DNA from: an uncultured Ruminiclostridium sp.
Lineage (GTDB): Bacteria; Bacillota; Clostridia; Oscillospirales; Ruminococcaceae
Length of the DNA: 18,378 nt
Direction of reading: 5' to 3'
Assembly: GCA_910585505.1 (NCBI GenBank)
Contig: CAJUFF010000018.1
Location: forward strand, 1-18,378
The notes below the pieces were generated by a model, which did not search any database, was not told the origin of the DNA, and was given only the letters and a program-made list of their open reading frames with translations. Position numbers and translations under genes: made by a program. Numbering within the stretch: the first letter of the stretch is position 1; each line of letters begins with the position of its first letter. Positions 1 through 7,162 of the stretch are shown one piece after another.

Positions 1-138
1 TGCCCAAAACTCCTTGAAATACGCCGGTATTCCTGCGTCGTTTTGGACAATCTGATGAAAAAGCTGACTGCGCGTCTGCACTACAATCTTTGTGCGTTAT
101 TGCTTAAAATCGCTCGTTCACTGTATATCGCTGATTAG
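1..138 (+). repeat. Repeat-like DNA upstream of the permease; open frame but probably non-coding
   Basis: Frame 1 is open from the window edge to a TAG at 136-138, but the roughly 45-residue translation (Cys/Leu/Arg-rich) does not resemble the end of an ABC ATPase, the gene I would expect upstream of an FtsX permease. Positions about 87-122 resemble the other intergenic stretch at 3068-3105: both run from AATCTTTG through an AAAATC core to GCTC and TTCAC. Sharing between two separate gaps suggests a dispersed intergenic repeat whose frames happen to be open. It could still be the true 3' end of an upstream gene; the window edge prevents a decision. Confidence 0.35.
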
Positions 139-144
139 GAAGGA

Positions 145-2958
145 TTGAAAACCTTGTTTACTATATTGCTCAGAAAAATGAGAAACACAAAATGGATGGT
201 TTTATGCCTTTTTTTGGGTTTCTTAATGGCGGCGGGAATGATGAGTACCGTACCTATATATATGGACGCATCCCTTCAGCGCGTTCTAATCAAAGATATG
301 GAAGAGTATCAGCTAAGCAGCGGCAAATATCCGGGAATATATACCGTTTCCGCTTCTCTTCCTCATGGGGTAGCCATAGAAGATCAACTTAAAATATTGG
401 ACGAAGCTCCCGAAATGACGTCTGACCGCGTAAATAAGGTCGGTATACCGATTTTAAACAATAAAACCGTGGTATCTGACAATCTGCTGTACCTTAGTAA
501 AGGAAAAAGCGCCTCCGGCTCTTCTTCCTCTCGCGTAAGAGTCAGCGCTATGAGCGGGATTGAAGATCATATAGTTATGCAAAGCGGCGAAATGTTCAGC
601 GAAAGCGGAATCGCGGCTGACGGCAGCTATGAGGCGATTGTCACTGAAAACGCGGCAAGAAACTTAGGCATAGTTCACGGAAACACATATGAAATCCGCC
701 CAATGAATGCGGGCCAAGAAAGCTTTTACATTACAATTACGGGTATTTTTACCCAATCGGATATGAACGACAGCTACTGGTCCGAAGATCTTATTGCGTA
801 TGTAGGCAGCGTTTTTATTCATTACTCTCTTTATGATCGGCTGATATCTTCAAGCAACCTGAATATAGTTGATATGAACGTAAACTATAATCTCGACTAT
901 CATTCGGTCAATATGAATTCCATTTCCTCCATTACCGAAGCGATAAACAGCGATTTTGAATATTACAAAGAAATGGGATACGAATTTGAAATGGGCGCCA
1001 ACAGTATTCTTTCCGCCTATGTGGAAAAAGCGTCTGCCCTTACGGCGATACTGTGGGCAATACAAATACCTACCATGGTAATGCTCGCATTCTACTTATT
1101 TATGGTATCTCAGCTTAATGTGGAGCAGGAAAGAAACGAGATAGCTGTGCTCAAATCCAGAGGAGCAAGTCCCGGACAAATATTCGGGCTGTACTCCATG
1201 GAAGCCGGTTTGTTGGGATTGGTGACATTTGTTGTATCGCCGCTGATAGGTCTCTTACTCTGTCGCTTTTTGGGGGTGAGCGACGGCTTTATGGAATTTG
1301 TCAACCGCACCGGAATAGCGGCCAAATTATCTGTCACAGCGTTTATCTACGCATTTATTTCAGTTGCGGTATTTTTCGTAACTACAATGCTGCCGATAAT
1401 TCCCGCTTCAAAGCTTACAATAGTTCAATATAAGCAAAGCAAGACCAAAGTAAAAAAGAACGCACTTTGGGAATTGATCGGCGCCGATTTTATACTTATT
1501 GCCATTTCTGTTGTATTTTACTTTCTTTATACCAATACTGTCGATGAAGCGATAAATAACGGTACTTTTATTGCTACCGGACAGATCGACCCGCTTGTAT
1601 TCATATTTTCAACCTGTCTTATATTAGGTCTGGGGCTTTTATTTGTAAGATTTTATCCTTATCTGTTAAAGTTTATTTCGCTTTTGGGCAGACCCTTCTG
1701 GAGCCCCTCACAATATATGGCTCTTTCCACCGTTTCCTGCGCCGGAGGCAGCAAAGAGCGCTTTTTGATGCTGTTTCTCATACTTACTTTTGCCTGCGGT
1801 TTGTTTTCCGCAAATACGGCAAGAGCCATAAATAACAATAAAGAAGATATGATTTATTATAAAAACGGTGCGGATATTACTCTCATGGAATACTGGATGG
1901 AACAAAGCTACACTTCCGGAGAAAATATAAGAACCGTTTACATCGAGCGTGATTTCTCAAGATACGAACAATTAGCGGGAGTTGAATCCGCCGCCAAGGT
2001 ACTTATAAACGATAATGCCAAAGCTCAAACCGACAAAGGAAACGATATCTCAAAGGTAACAGTTATGGCTTCGGAACCCGATAAATTTGCAAAAACCGCA
2101 TGGTTCCGCGATGATCTTCTGCCCGTCCAGTGGTATAACTACTGTAACGCACTGACAAATTACAGCTCCGGTGTTCTGATCTCCCGTTCCATGGCCAATA
2201 AATACGATATCGGATTCGGAGATGAATTATCTATAACATGGAGCGGAAATGACCCGTTAAATACCACCGTACTTGCGATAATAGACTACTGGCCGGGAAT
2301 AAATCCCAATGAAATTCTCACCAACGGATCCAAAAAAGATTTTTGCGTTCTCAACTATAACTATGTTTATAACAACACGGAAATCGAACCCTATGAAGTA
2401 TGGCTGAAGCTTAAAAGCAATGCAACCTCCGAAGAGCTTTACAACGATATAAATGAAAAAAAGATTCCGGTAGAATGGCTTATAGACAGCTCGCAGCTTC
2501 TTATCGAGGAAAAAAACAGTCCGACTTTACAAGGTATGAACGGCGGGCTTACATTGGGATTCATAATAACGATGATAATGGCTGTAATAGGATTTCTTAT
2601 TTACTGGATACTGTCAATAAAAGGGAGAACTTTGCAATTCGGTATCCTAAGAGCCATGGGTATGACCATACGGGAAATTATCGGCATGTTAGGCTATGAA
2701 CAGATATTGGTATCCTTGGTATCCATTGCTATGGCATTCATTATAGGCGGAGTAACAAGCGATATATTTGTGCCTTTGTTCCAGAATATGTACAGCATAG
2801 CCAATCAGATACCTCCGTTCATAATCTCGGCAGCAACAAGCGATTATATAAAAATATACGTGCTGATTGTAATAATGCTTGGCGGCGGTTTTGCGATATT
2901 GGGCGGAATTATCAGAAAAATAAATATCAATAAAGCGTTAAAGCTCGGCGAAGATTAA
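145..2958 (+). CDS. FtsX-like ABC transporter permease (937 aa)
   Basis: Large two-domain FtsX/MacB-type permease. A first membrane segment lies at about residues 17-36, followed by a long extracytoplasmic region to about 295, a membrane block at about 295-440 and further helices to about 530, a second extracytoplasmic region (about 560-795), and C-terminal helices near 800-822, 850-870 and 905-925. The cytoplasmic coupling motif EIAVLKSRGAS (about 332-342) is echoed by FGILRAMGM (about 832-840), the two-copy arrangement typical of FtsX proteins. Such permeases work with a separate ATPase to export or release peptides or lipids or to drive surface mechanotransmission; no ATPase is in the window, so it is presumably upstream. 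The TTG at 145 follows a stop at 136-138. AGGAAGGA lies directly against it, so TTG 154 is an alternative, but MKTLFTILLRKMRNTKW looks like a complete FtsX N-terminus. Substrate unknown. Confidence 0.88.
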   Translation: MKTLFTILLRKMRNTKWMVLCLFLGFLMAAGMMSTVPIYMDASLQRVLIKDMEEYQLSSGKYPGIYTVSASLPHGVAIEDQLKILDEAPEMTSDRVNKVGIPILNNKTVVSDNLLYLSKGKSASGSSSSRVRVSAMSGIEDHIVMQSGEMFSESGIAADGSYEAIVTENAARNLGIVHGNTYEIRPMNAGQESFYITITGIFTQSDMNDSYWSEDLIAYVGSVFIHYSLYDRLISSSNLNIVDMNVNYNLDYHSVNMNSISSITEAINSDFEYYKEMGYEFEMGANSILSAYVEKASALTAILWAIQIPTMVMLAFYLFMVSQLNVEQERNEIAVLKSRGASPGQIFGLYSMEAGLLGLVTFVVSPLIGLLLCRFLGVSDGFMEFVNRTGIAAKLSVTAFIYAFISVAVFFVTTMLPIIPASKLTIVQYKQSKTKVKKNALWELIGADFILIAISVVFYFLYTNTVDEAINNGTFIATGQIDPLVFIFSTCLILGLGLLFVRFYPYLLKFISLLGRPFWSPSQYMALSTVSCAGGSKERFLMLFLILTFACGLFSANTARAINNNKEDMIYYKNGADITLMEYWMEQSYTSGENIRTVYIERDFSRYEQLAGVESAAKVLINDNAKAQTDKGNDISKVTVMASEPDKFAKTAWFRDDLLPVQWYNYCNALTNYSSGVLISRSMANKYDIGFGDELSITWSGNDPLNTTVLAIIDYWPGINPNEILTNGSKKDFCVLNYNYVYNNTEIEPYEVWLKLKSNATSEELYNDINEKKIPVEWLIDSSQLLIEEKNSPTLQGMNGGLTLGFIITMIMAVIGFLIYWILSIKGRTLQFGILRAMGMTIREIIGMLGYEQILVSLVSIAMAFIIGGVTSDIFVPLFQNMYSIANQIPPFIISAATSDYIKIYVLIVIMLGGGFAILGGIIRKININKALKLGED

Positions 2959-3010
2959 GAACTTGTCTTTACAAGATTGGGTATATGAATGAACACATCG
3001 TGTGTTAAGA

Positions 3011-3097
3011 TTCTTTGCCTTGCTTGTCGCGAAAGCTGCAAGCCGTGTGACTTTTTCAAAGTCACACGAATCTTTGCCTTGTCATCGACAAAATCTG
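3011..3097. repeat. Imperfect direct repeat flanking a perfect palindrome
   Basis: Within the 210-bp gap after the permease, two copies of an imperfect repeat of about 28 bp (3011-3038 and 3070-3097) share TCTTTGCCTTG, then a GTC/TC-rich middle, then TCTGC or GCTGC. Between them lies a perfect inverted repeat, GTGTGACTTT / AAAGTCACAC (3045-3054 and 3058-3067), with a 3-nt loop. The hairpin lacks a following T-run, so it is not an obvious intrinsic terminator. An open frame crosses the region but has no family resemblance. The arrangement resembles a small dispersed palindromic element. Confidence 0.5.
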
Positions 3098-3168
3098 CTC
3101 AAAAATTCACGCCCAAATCTTGCGAAGACAGGTTATAAAAAGTCAACAGAAATACAAGGAAAAATAAA

Positions 3169-3930
3169 ATGCAAAAAGTATTAGGCAGTATAAGAAAAGC
3201 GGTTCAAACCTATGACCTTATAGAAAACGGCGATCATATAGCTTTAGCGGTGTCCGGAGGAAAAGACAGCCTCGTAATGCTGCAAGGGCTTAAGGAATTC
3301 CAACGCTTTGCCGGAATAGAATATAAACTTACCGCTTTAACCATCGACCCTTGCTTTAACGGCGAAGCGGGAGATTATTCGGCCGTAAAAAAACTCTGTG
3401 ATAAATTGGGAATACCTTATGTCATTGAAAAAACCGATATCGCTGCCATAGTGTTCGATATAAGAAAAGAAAAAAATCCCTGTTCTTTATGCGCAAAGAT
3501 GAGAAGAGGCGCACTTCACGAAAAAGCCAAGGAGCTGGGCTGCAATAAGCTCGCCTTGGGACATAACAATGATGACGCTGTGGAAACGTTTATAATGAAC
3601 CTTTTCAGGGTGGGACAAATTGACTGTTTTGCGCCAAAAAGCTACCTTACAAGACGCGACCTAACAGTAATACGCCCCCTTTGTCTCGCACCGGAAGCTC
3701 AGGTCAGAATGGCGGCAAAGCACGCAGGTCTTGATATCGTAAAGTCAAAATGTCCCGTCGATACTCACACAAAAAGAGAGGAAACAAAGGAATGGCTCCG
3801 TTCTATGGAAAAACAGGACAAGGGATTTACAATACGCCTTTTCGGAGCCATGCACCGCGCCGATATAAACGGCTGGGGATTTCCCGAAGATAAAGAGAAC
3901 AAAAGAAAAAAAACGGAGGAAACACCTTGA
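3169..3930 (+). CDS. ttcA: TtcA-family tRNA 2-thiocytidine biosynthesis protein
   Basis: PP-loop ATPase of the TtcA/TilS superfamily, 253 aa. TtcA enzymes adenylate cytidine 32 of certain tRNAs and replace its oxygen with sulfur using an Fe-S cluster. Visible motifs: the PP-loop SGGKDS (29-34), the CxxC pair in NPCSLCAKMRRG (C105, C108), GHNNDDAVET (131-140) that follows the nucleotide pocket, and a third cysteine at C195 (KSKCPVD). These three cysteines match the cluster ligands known for TtcA. The C-terminus is short and lysine-rich. The ATG at 3169 has AAGGA about 8 nt upstream. Its TGA overlaps the TTG start of the next gene (TTGA, 3927-3930), which implies translational coupling and a shared role in tRNA maturation. 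The exact modification in this organism is inferred from the family. Confidence 0.85.
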   Translation: MQKVLGSIRKAVQTYDLIENGDHIALAVSGGKDSLVMLQGLKEFQRFAGIEYKLTALTIDPCFNGEAGDYSAVKKLCDKLGIPYVIEKTDIAAIVFDIRKEKNPCSLCAKMRRGALHEKAKELGCNKLALGHNNDDAVETFIMNLFRVGQIDCFAPKSYLTRRDLTVIRPLCLAPEAQVRMAAKHAGLDIVKSKCPVDTHTKREETKEWLRSMEKQDKGFTIRLFGAMHRADINGWGFPEDKENKRKKTEETP

Positions 3931-5123
3931 CGGATATTCTCAATCTTAATAAAATCGAAATGCCGCATCACGTTGTAAGCGTAATGTATCTGATCACCGA
4001 AAGAGACTATCAGTGTTTTATGGTCGGGGATACCGTAAGAAAGCTGCTCTTGGGCGAGCCTATGGGAGATATTGACGTTATAACCAACGCAGAAGTGGAA
4101 AGAGTAGAATATATATTGGACAACTACCGAGTTATTGATATAAATCCTGTTCAGGGCGAAATTATGGTCATGGCCGGAGGAATACCCGTAATGATAAGAA
4201 GCTACCGCCGCGGTAAAAATGAAGACGGAACTCCGATTTTCGGCGGTACTCTTATAGATGAACTAAAGCAGCGTGATTTTACAATTAACACCATTTGCGC
4301 GGATTTATACGGGAATATTGTAGACCCATTTAATGGAGTTAACTGTATTATCAGTGAACCGTTTACGCTTAAAGCCGTAGGAGAAAACGAACCTCCCACA
4401 ACAGACGAAAACGGAGAACAGCACCATACACCCCTTTCGGTGGAAAAAGATCCGCTTTTTATGCTTAAAGCTTTAGAACTTATGGGAAGCGGCGATTATA
4501 TCATATCGGAAAAGACGTCCAATGCGATAATGGACTGCTCCGAAAAAGTAAAAGAACTGAATCCCAAAGTGATGAGAGAAGCATTTGAAAAAATTCTTTC
4601 GGCCAAAAGAGTCAGCGATGTTTTTTTGGAATACGTATCTATTGTTACAACTATTTTCCCGGAACTTATACCGACTTTGGATTTTGATCAGAAAAGTATT
4701 TTTCAAAACTACACACTTTATGAGCACCTTTGCAAAAGCGTTGGTTTTTCCTTCCCCGATCTATCGCTAAGGTACGCTCTCCTGTTACACGGTGTGGGAA
4801 AGCCCGACTGTCAAGCTTTAACCGCCAATGGTTCCGCGACCTATTACGGACACGGAGAACGCTCTATGCTGATTGCACGGCGGGCATTGGAACGGCTGGA
4901 AATTCCGAAGGACATTATAGAAGATATATCTTTTATGATTATTCATCATGATATGGGTGAAATATTGGATGAACATGAGGTAACTGCACTGCTCGAAAAA
5001 TACAGCAAGGCCGATCTGCGCAAGCTTTTGCTTATGGCGAGCGCCAACCTCAGAGCCAAGTCGCCTGAAAACGATCAAAAAGCCAACAATCTGAAAAAAC
5101 TTTCGGAAAGCCTTTTAAAATAA
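3927..5123 (+). CDS. Divergent class II CCA tRNA nucleotidyltransferase / poly(A) polymerase family protein
   Basis: Nucleotidyltransferase head plus helical and degenerate HD domains, 398 aa. The head is clear: VGDTVRKLLLG (33-43) in place of the usual GGCVRDxLLG, GDID (47-50) supplying the two catalytic aspartates, and QRDFTIN (115-121) in place of RRDFTIN. Motif D, normally EDxxR and used to select C and A by protein-base hydrogen bonds, reads KDPLF (174-178), so the Glu and Arg are lost. An insertion of about 15-20 residues (near 153-172) precedes it. The HD metal site reads HGVGKP (288-293), with Gly for Asp, though later histidines (309, 340-341) remain. The catalytic carboxylates are kept, so some nucleotidyl transfer is plausible, but standard CCA addition is doubtful. 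TTG start at 3927 with GGAGGA 6 nt upstream, overlapping the ttcA stop. A tRNA-related role is inferred from this coupling. Confidence 0.75.
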   Translation: MTDILNLNKIEMPHHVVSVMYLITERDYQCFMVGDTVRKLLLGEPMGDIDVITNAEVERVEYILDNYRVIDINPVQGEIMVMAGGIPVMIRSYRRGKNEDGTPIFGGTLIDELKQRDFTINTICADLYGNIVDPFNGVNCIISEPFTLKAVGENEPPTTDENGEQHHTPLSVEKDPLFMLKALELMGSGDYIISEKTSNAIMDCSEKVKELNPKVMREAFEKILSAKRVSDVFLEYVSIVTTIFPELIPTLDFDQKSIFQNYTLYEHLCKSVGFSFPDLSLRYALLLHGVGKPDCQALTANGSATYYGHGERSMLIARRALERLEIPKDIIEDISFMIIHHDMGEILDEHEVTALLEKYSKADLRKLLLMASANLRAKSPENDQKANNLKKLSESLLK

Positions 5124-5340
5124 ACAGAGTTTACTGAATATAAAGCAGTCATATATCCTCCGTTTCTTAGTAGGCAAAGGTATATGATATTTTGCAGGCA
5201 AAGTCTCTTCATCCTTGGTTCAGTTGGAGAAAAAATTCCCCGCTGAATCTCGAAATTGCTTCGCAATTCCGGCAGCTTGTTTAAGCAGTGATTTAAAAAT
5301 ATTATTATATTGAATAATTTGATAAATTATAAAAAAAATA
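5124..5340. other. Intergenic stretch with small inverted repeat
   Basis: 217 bp between the tRNA unit and the SF-repeat gene. It holds a short hairpin (AATTGC/GCAATT, 5254-5268, 3-nt loop) in a moderately GC-rich segment (about 5200-5285) that looks like the other repeat-type gaps here, then an AT-rich tract leading into the next promoter. No convincing terminator or gene was seen. Confidence 0.35.
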
Positions 5341-5369
5341 TTGAAAAAAGCTGTAAAATGTGATAAAAT
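5341..5369 (+). promoter_or_regulatory. Sigma-A-type extended -10 promoter for the SF-repeat gene
   Basis: TTGAAA (5341-5346), a 17-nt spacer, and TGATAAAAT (extended -10; hexamer 5364-5369). This explains why the coding frame should not be started at the TTG at 5341: that TTG is the -35 box and initiation must be downstream, near 5401. Confidence 0.65.
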
Positions 5370-5400
5370 TATAGGTACAAATATTGTAAAGGAAGGGGCG

Positions 5401-6201
5401 GTGAACTCGTTGTATTGTCTTTGGTTTGGAAATCATAAAATATATAATATGGATCAGTTAAGAAAAAATTTTGATTTTGACAATGTGGAAATGTATTATT
5501 TAGGCGGCAGTCTTTCCAGATGGCTCAGACAATGCGGCGAAAACGAAACTGCCGAAAAAGTGGAAAATATCAATCCTTTAGGTGATATATCAAAACAGTT
5601 AGCCGAAATTTTTTCGGTAAAGCTTCCCAAAGGCAGAAGTAATTTCCCTACTGCGACCTTGTCAGTAGAAAACAGCGACAAATCCCAACAAAACAAGACA
5701 AGTTCCTTTACCTGCACCGAAGTTTGCTCAGCTATTCCGAAAAATATAGGCTTAAGCACTTTTAATTCCAAAATCGGTTCTTTTGAACTTATAACAGAGT
5801 CTTTTTATACTGAAACCGGCTCTTTTATATCAAATGCCAATTCGTTTACTTTGAATTCATTTTCTATTTTTAATGGTTCATTTGAAACAACCTCGTTTCA
5901 AAATATTTTAGAATTAAGTTCATTCGGTATTTCCGGCAGTTCTTTTACTTCAAGCAGTTTTTATTTGCATGAATACGAATATGGTAGGTCATTTAACTTT
6001 TGCGGCTTTAAACAAAAAAGTTTTGATTCGGAAAACTTATCCGATATCATCGAAAACAAAAAATACGGCGCTTCCCTTTTCGGAAAAAAAAATCGCAATT
6101 ATCGCGCCAATATAACTCAGTTGTCCGATGAAGAAAAAATAAAGCTGAATATCATGTATTGCCCTTTGAATCGCTTCGGATACGGAATTGATCTGATTTA
6201 A
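5401..6201 (+). CDS. Unrecognised protein with regularly spaced Ser-Phe pairs (266 aa)
   Basis: GTG start chosen because a promoter lies at 5341-5369 and AAGGAAGGGG precedes 5401; TTG 5410 is possible. Three zones are visible. Residues 1-75 form a compact, probably helical domain with NFDFDNVEMYYLGGSLSRWL followed by GENETAEKVENI, a pattern I believe recurs at the N-terminus of other clostridial accessory proteins but cannot name. A polar linker (about 76-120) follows. Residues about 126-208 contain twelve SF dipeptides, at 127, 134, 141, 148, 153, 160, 165, 174, 181, 186, 197 and 207, mostly 5 or 7 residues apart, suggesting a beta-rich repetitive fold. The C-terminus ends in a cysteine-containing MYCPLNRFGYGIDLI. 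There is no signal peptide or membrane helix. Function unknown; the next gene has its own putative promoter, so co-function is not assured. Confidence 0.7.
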   Translation: MNSLYCLWFGNHKIYNMDQLRKNFDFDNVEMYYLGGSLSRWLRQCGENETAEKVENINPLGDISKQLAEIFSVKLPKGRSNFPTATLSVENSDKSQQNKTSSFTCTEVCSAIPKNIGLSTFNSKIGSFELITESFYTETGSFISNANSFTLNSFSIFNGSFETTSFQNILELSSFGISGSSFTSSSFYLHEYEYGRSFNFCGFKQKSFDSENLSDIIENKKYGASLFGKKNRNYRANITQLSDEEKIKLNIMYCPLNRFGYGIDLI

Positions 6202-6202
6202 A

Positions 6203-6231
6203 TTATTGCTAATTTACAATTATGCTATAGT
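6203..6231 (+). promoter_or_regulatory. Putative promoter of the glycosyltransferase-like gene
   Basis: TTATTG (6203-6208), a 17-nt spacer, then TATAGT (6226-6231) preceded by TGC, an extended -10. The -35 box is weak. Confidence 0.45.
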
Positions 6232-6264
6232 TAAAGTTTTAAAGTATTTTAAGAAAGGAATTAT

Positions 6265-7107
6265 ATGAGAGGAATTCATATCATTTCTACCGCGCCGTTC
6301 TTTGCCAAAAATCCGAACGGCGCTTATTCTATGAATAAATTTGAACTGTATACCGTCGTCCTTTCCGCTTTAAGCTGGAAAAGTCTCGGAAATGAAATCA
6401 TCATGGCTTCGGATAAAAAAGGAGCTGAATATATTGACAGTTTAGGAATAAGAAATGTATGGGACGGCATGGAAAACGTTATACCCGATGATCTTGAGGG
6501 AATTAATCCTAAAATGTTCTGGGCTGCGGGTAAGCTGTTTGCTCTTCGTGAATTTTCAGCACCTTTGGCGATGATAGATTTGGATTTTATTCTGTGGAAA
6601 ATGCCTGAATTGCCTATAAACCGTATTGTTGCGGCACACAGAGAAAACCTTACTCCGTCTGTCTATCCGGAAATTTCTTCCTTCAAATTCAAGCGTCCTT
6701 TTAATACGGAAAAAATGAATGAAAAAGTTCTTCCGATGAATACCGCTTTTTTATACCTTCCGGACGAAAGCTTTAAGCAATATTATGTTAACCGCTCCAT
6801 AGCCTTTATGAAATCGGCTGCGGACTGCAGCGATAATCTATGCTACATGGTTTTTGCAGAACAAAGACTGCTCTCAATCTGTGCAGAGGAAAAAAAAATA
6901 GGCTCACAAGTGCTGATGGATAAAGATGAGCTTTTCTTTCCCCGCGACGATTACACACACATATGGGGAGCGAAGCAGATTATGAAAGACAATACGCAAA
7001 GCCTGCATGATTTTTGCGACAGAGCAAGAAAAAGGATAAGAAAAGATTTTTCCGCTTATGAATATGTTATTGGAAAAATAGAAGGAGCATTTTCACCGTT
7101 TATATAA
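6265..7107 (+). CDS. Probable GT-A-like glycosyltransferase (DUF6734-like)
   Basis: 280-aa cytosolic protein with no signal peptide or membrane segment. The layout suggests a GT-A nucleotide-sugar transferase: an N-terminal strand/helix region, EIIMASDKKGAEYIDSLGI near 54-72, then hydrophobic AMIDLDFILW (about 112-121), whose DLD resembles the metal-binding DxD motif. Later come MNTAFLYLPDESF and FAEQRLLSIC (about 200-209), which recalls the D/E-Q helix following the active site in such enzymes. I believe it falls in or near DUF6734, but this is from memory of the pattern. The ATG at 6265 has GAAAGGAA 5-6 nt upstream. A role in capsule, wall or glycoprotein sugar transfer would fit the neighbouring envelope genes; the substrate cannot be read from sequence. 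Confidence 0.55.
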   Translation: MRGIHIISTAPFFAKNPNGAYSMNKFELYTVVLSALSWKSLGNEIIMASDKKGAEYIDSLGIRNVWDGMENVIPDDLEGINPKMFWAAGKLFALREFSAPLAMIDLDFILWKMPELPINRIVAAHRENLTPSVYPEISSFKFKRPFNTEKMNEKVLPMNTAFLYLPDESFKQYYVNRSIAFMKSAADCSDNLCYMVFAEQRLLSICAEEKKIGSQVLMDKDELFFPRDDYTHIWGAKQIMKDNTQSLHDFCDRARKRIRKDFSAYEYVIGKIEGAFSPFI

Positions 7108-7162
7108 TAATTATTATTATAAAAATTTTAAATAATCAGTAACAAAACAGGAACATAGCAAA

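Noticed and set aside
3002..3184. 60-codon open frame between the permease and ttcA
   Set aside because: It runs through direct repeats and a palindrome and into the ttcA start, with no ribosome binding site; better explained as repeat DNA.
5075..5151. Minus-strand 25-codon frame behind GGAGGATATATG
   Set aside because: The Shine-Dalgarno-like site is attractive, but the spacing is short, the product overlaps the end of the CCA-like gene, and it has no recognisable features. Probably chance.
5341..5400. 20-residue N-terminal extension of the SF-repeat protein from TTG 5341
   Set aside because: The TTG is the -35 box of a well-formed extended -10 promoter; initiation must lie downstream.
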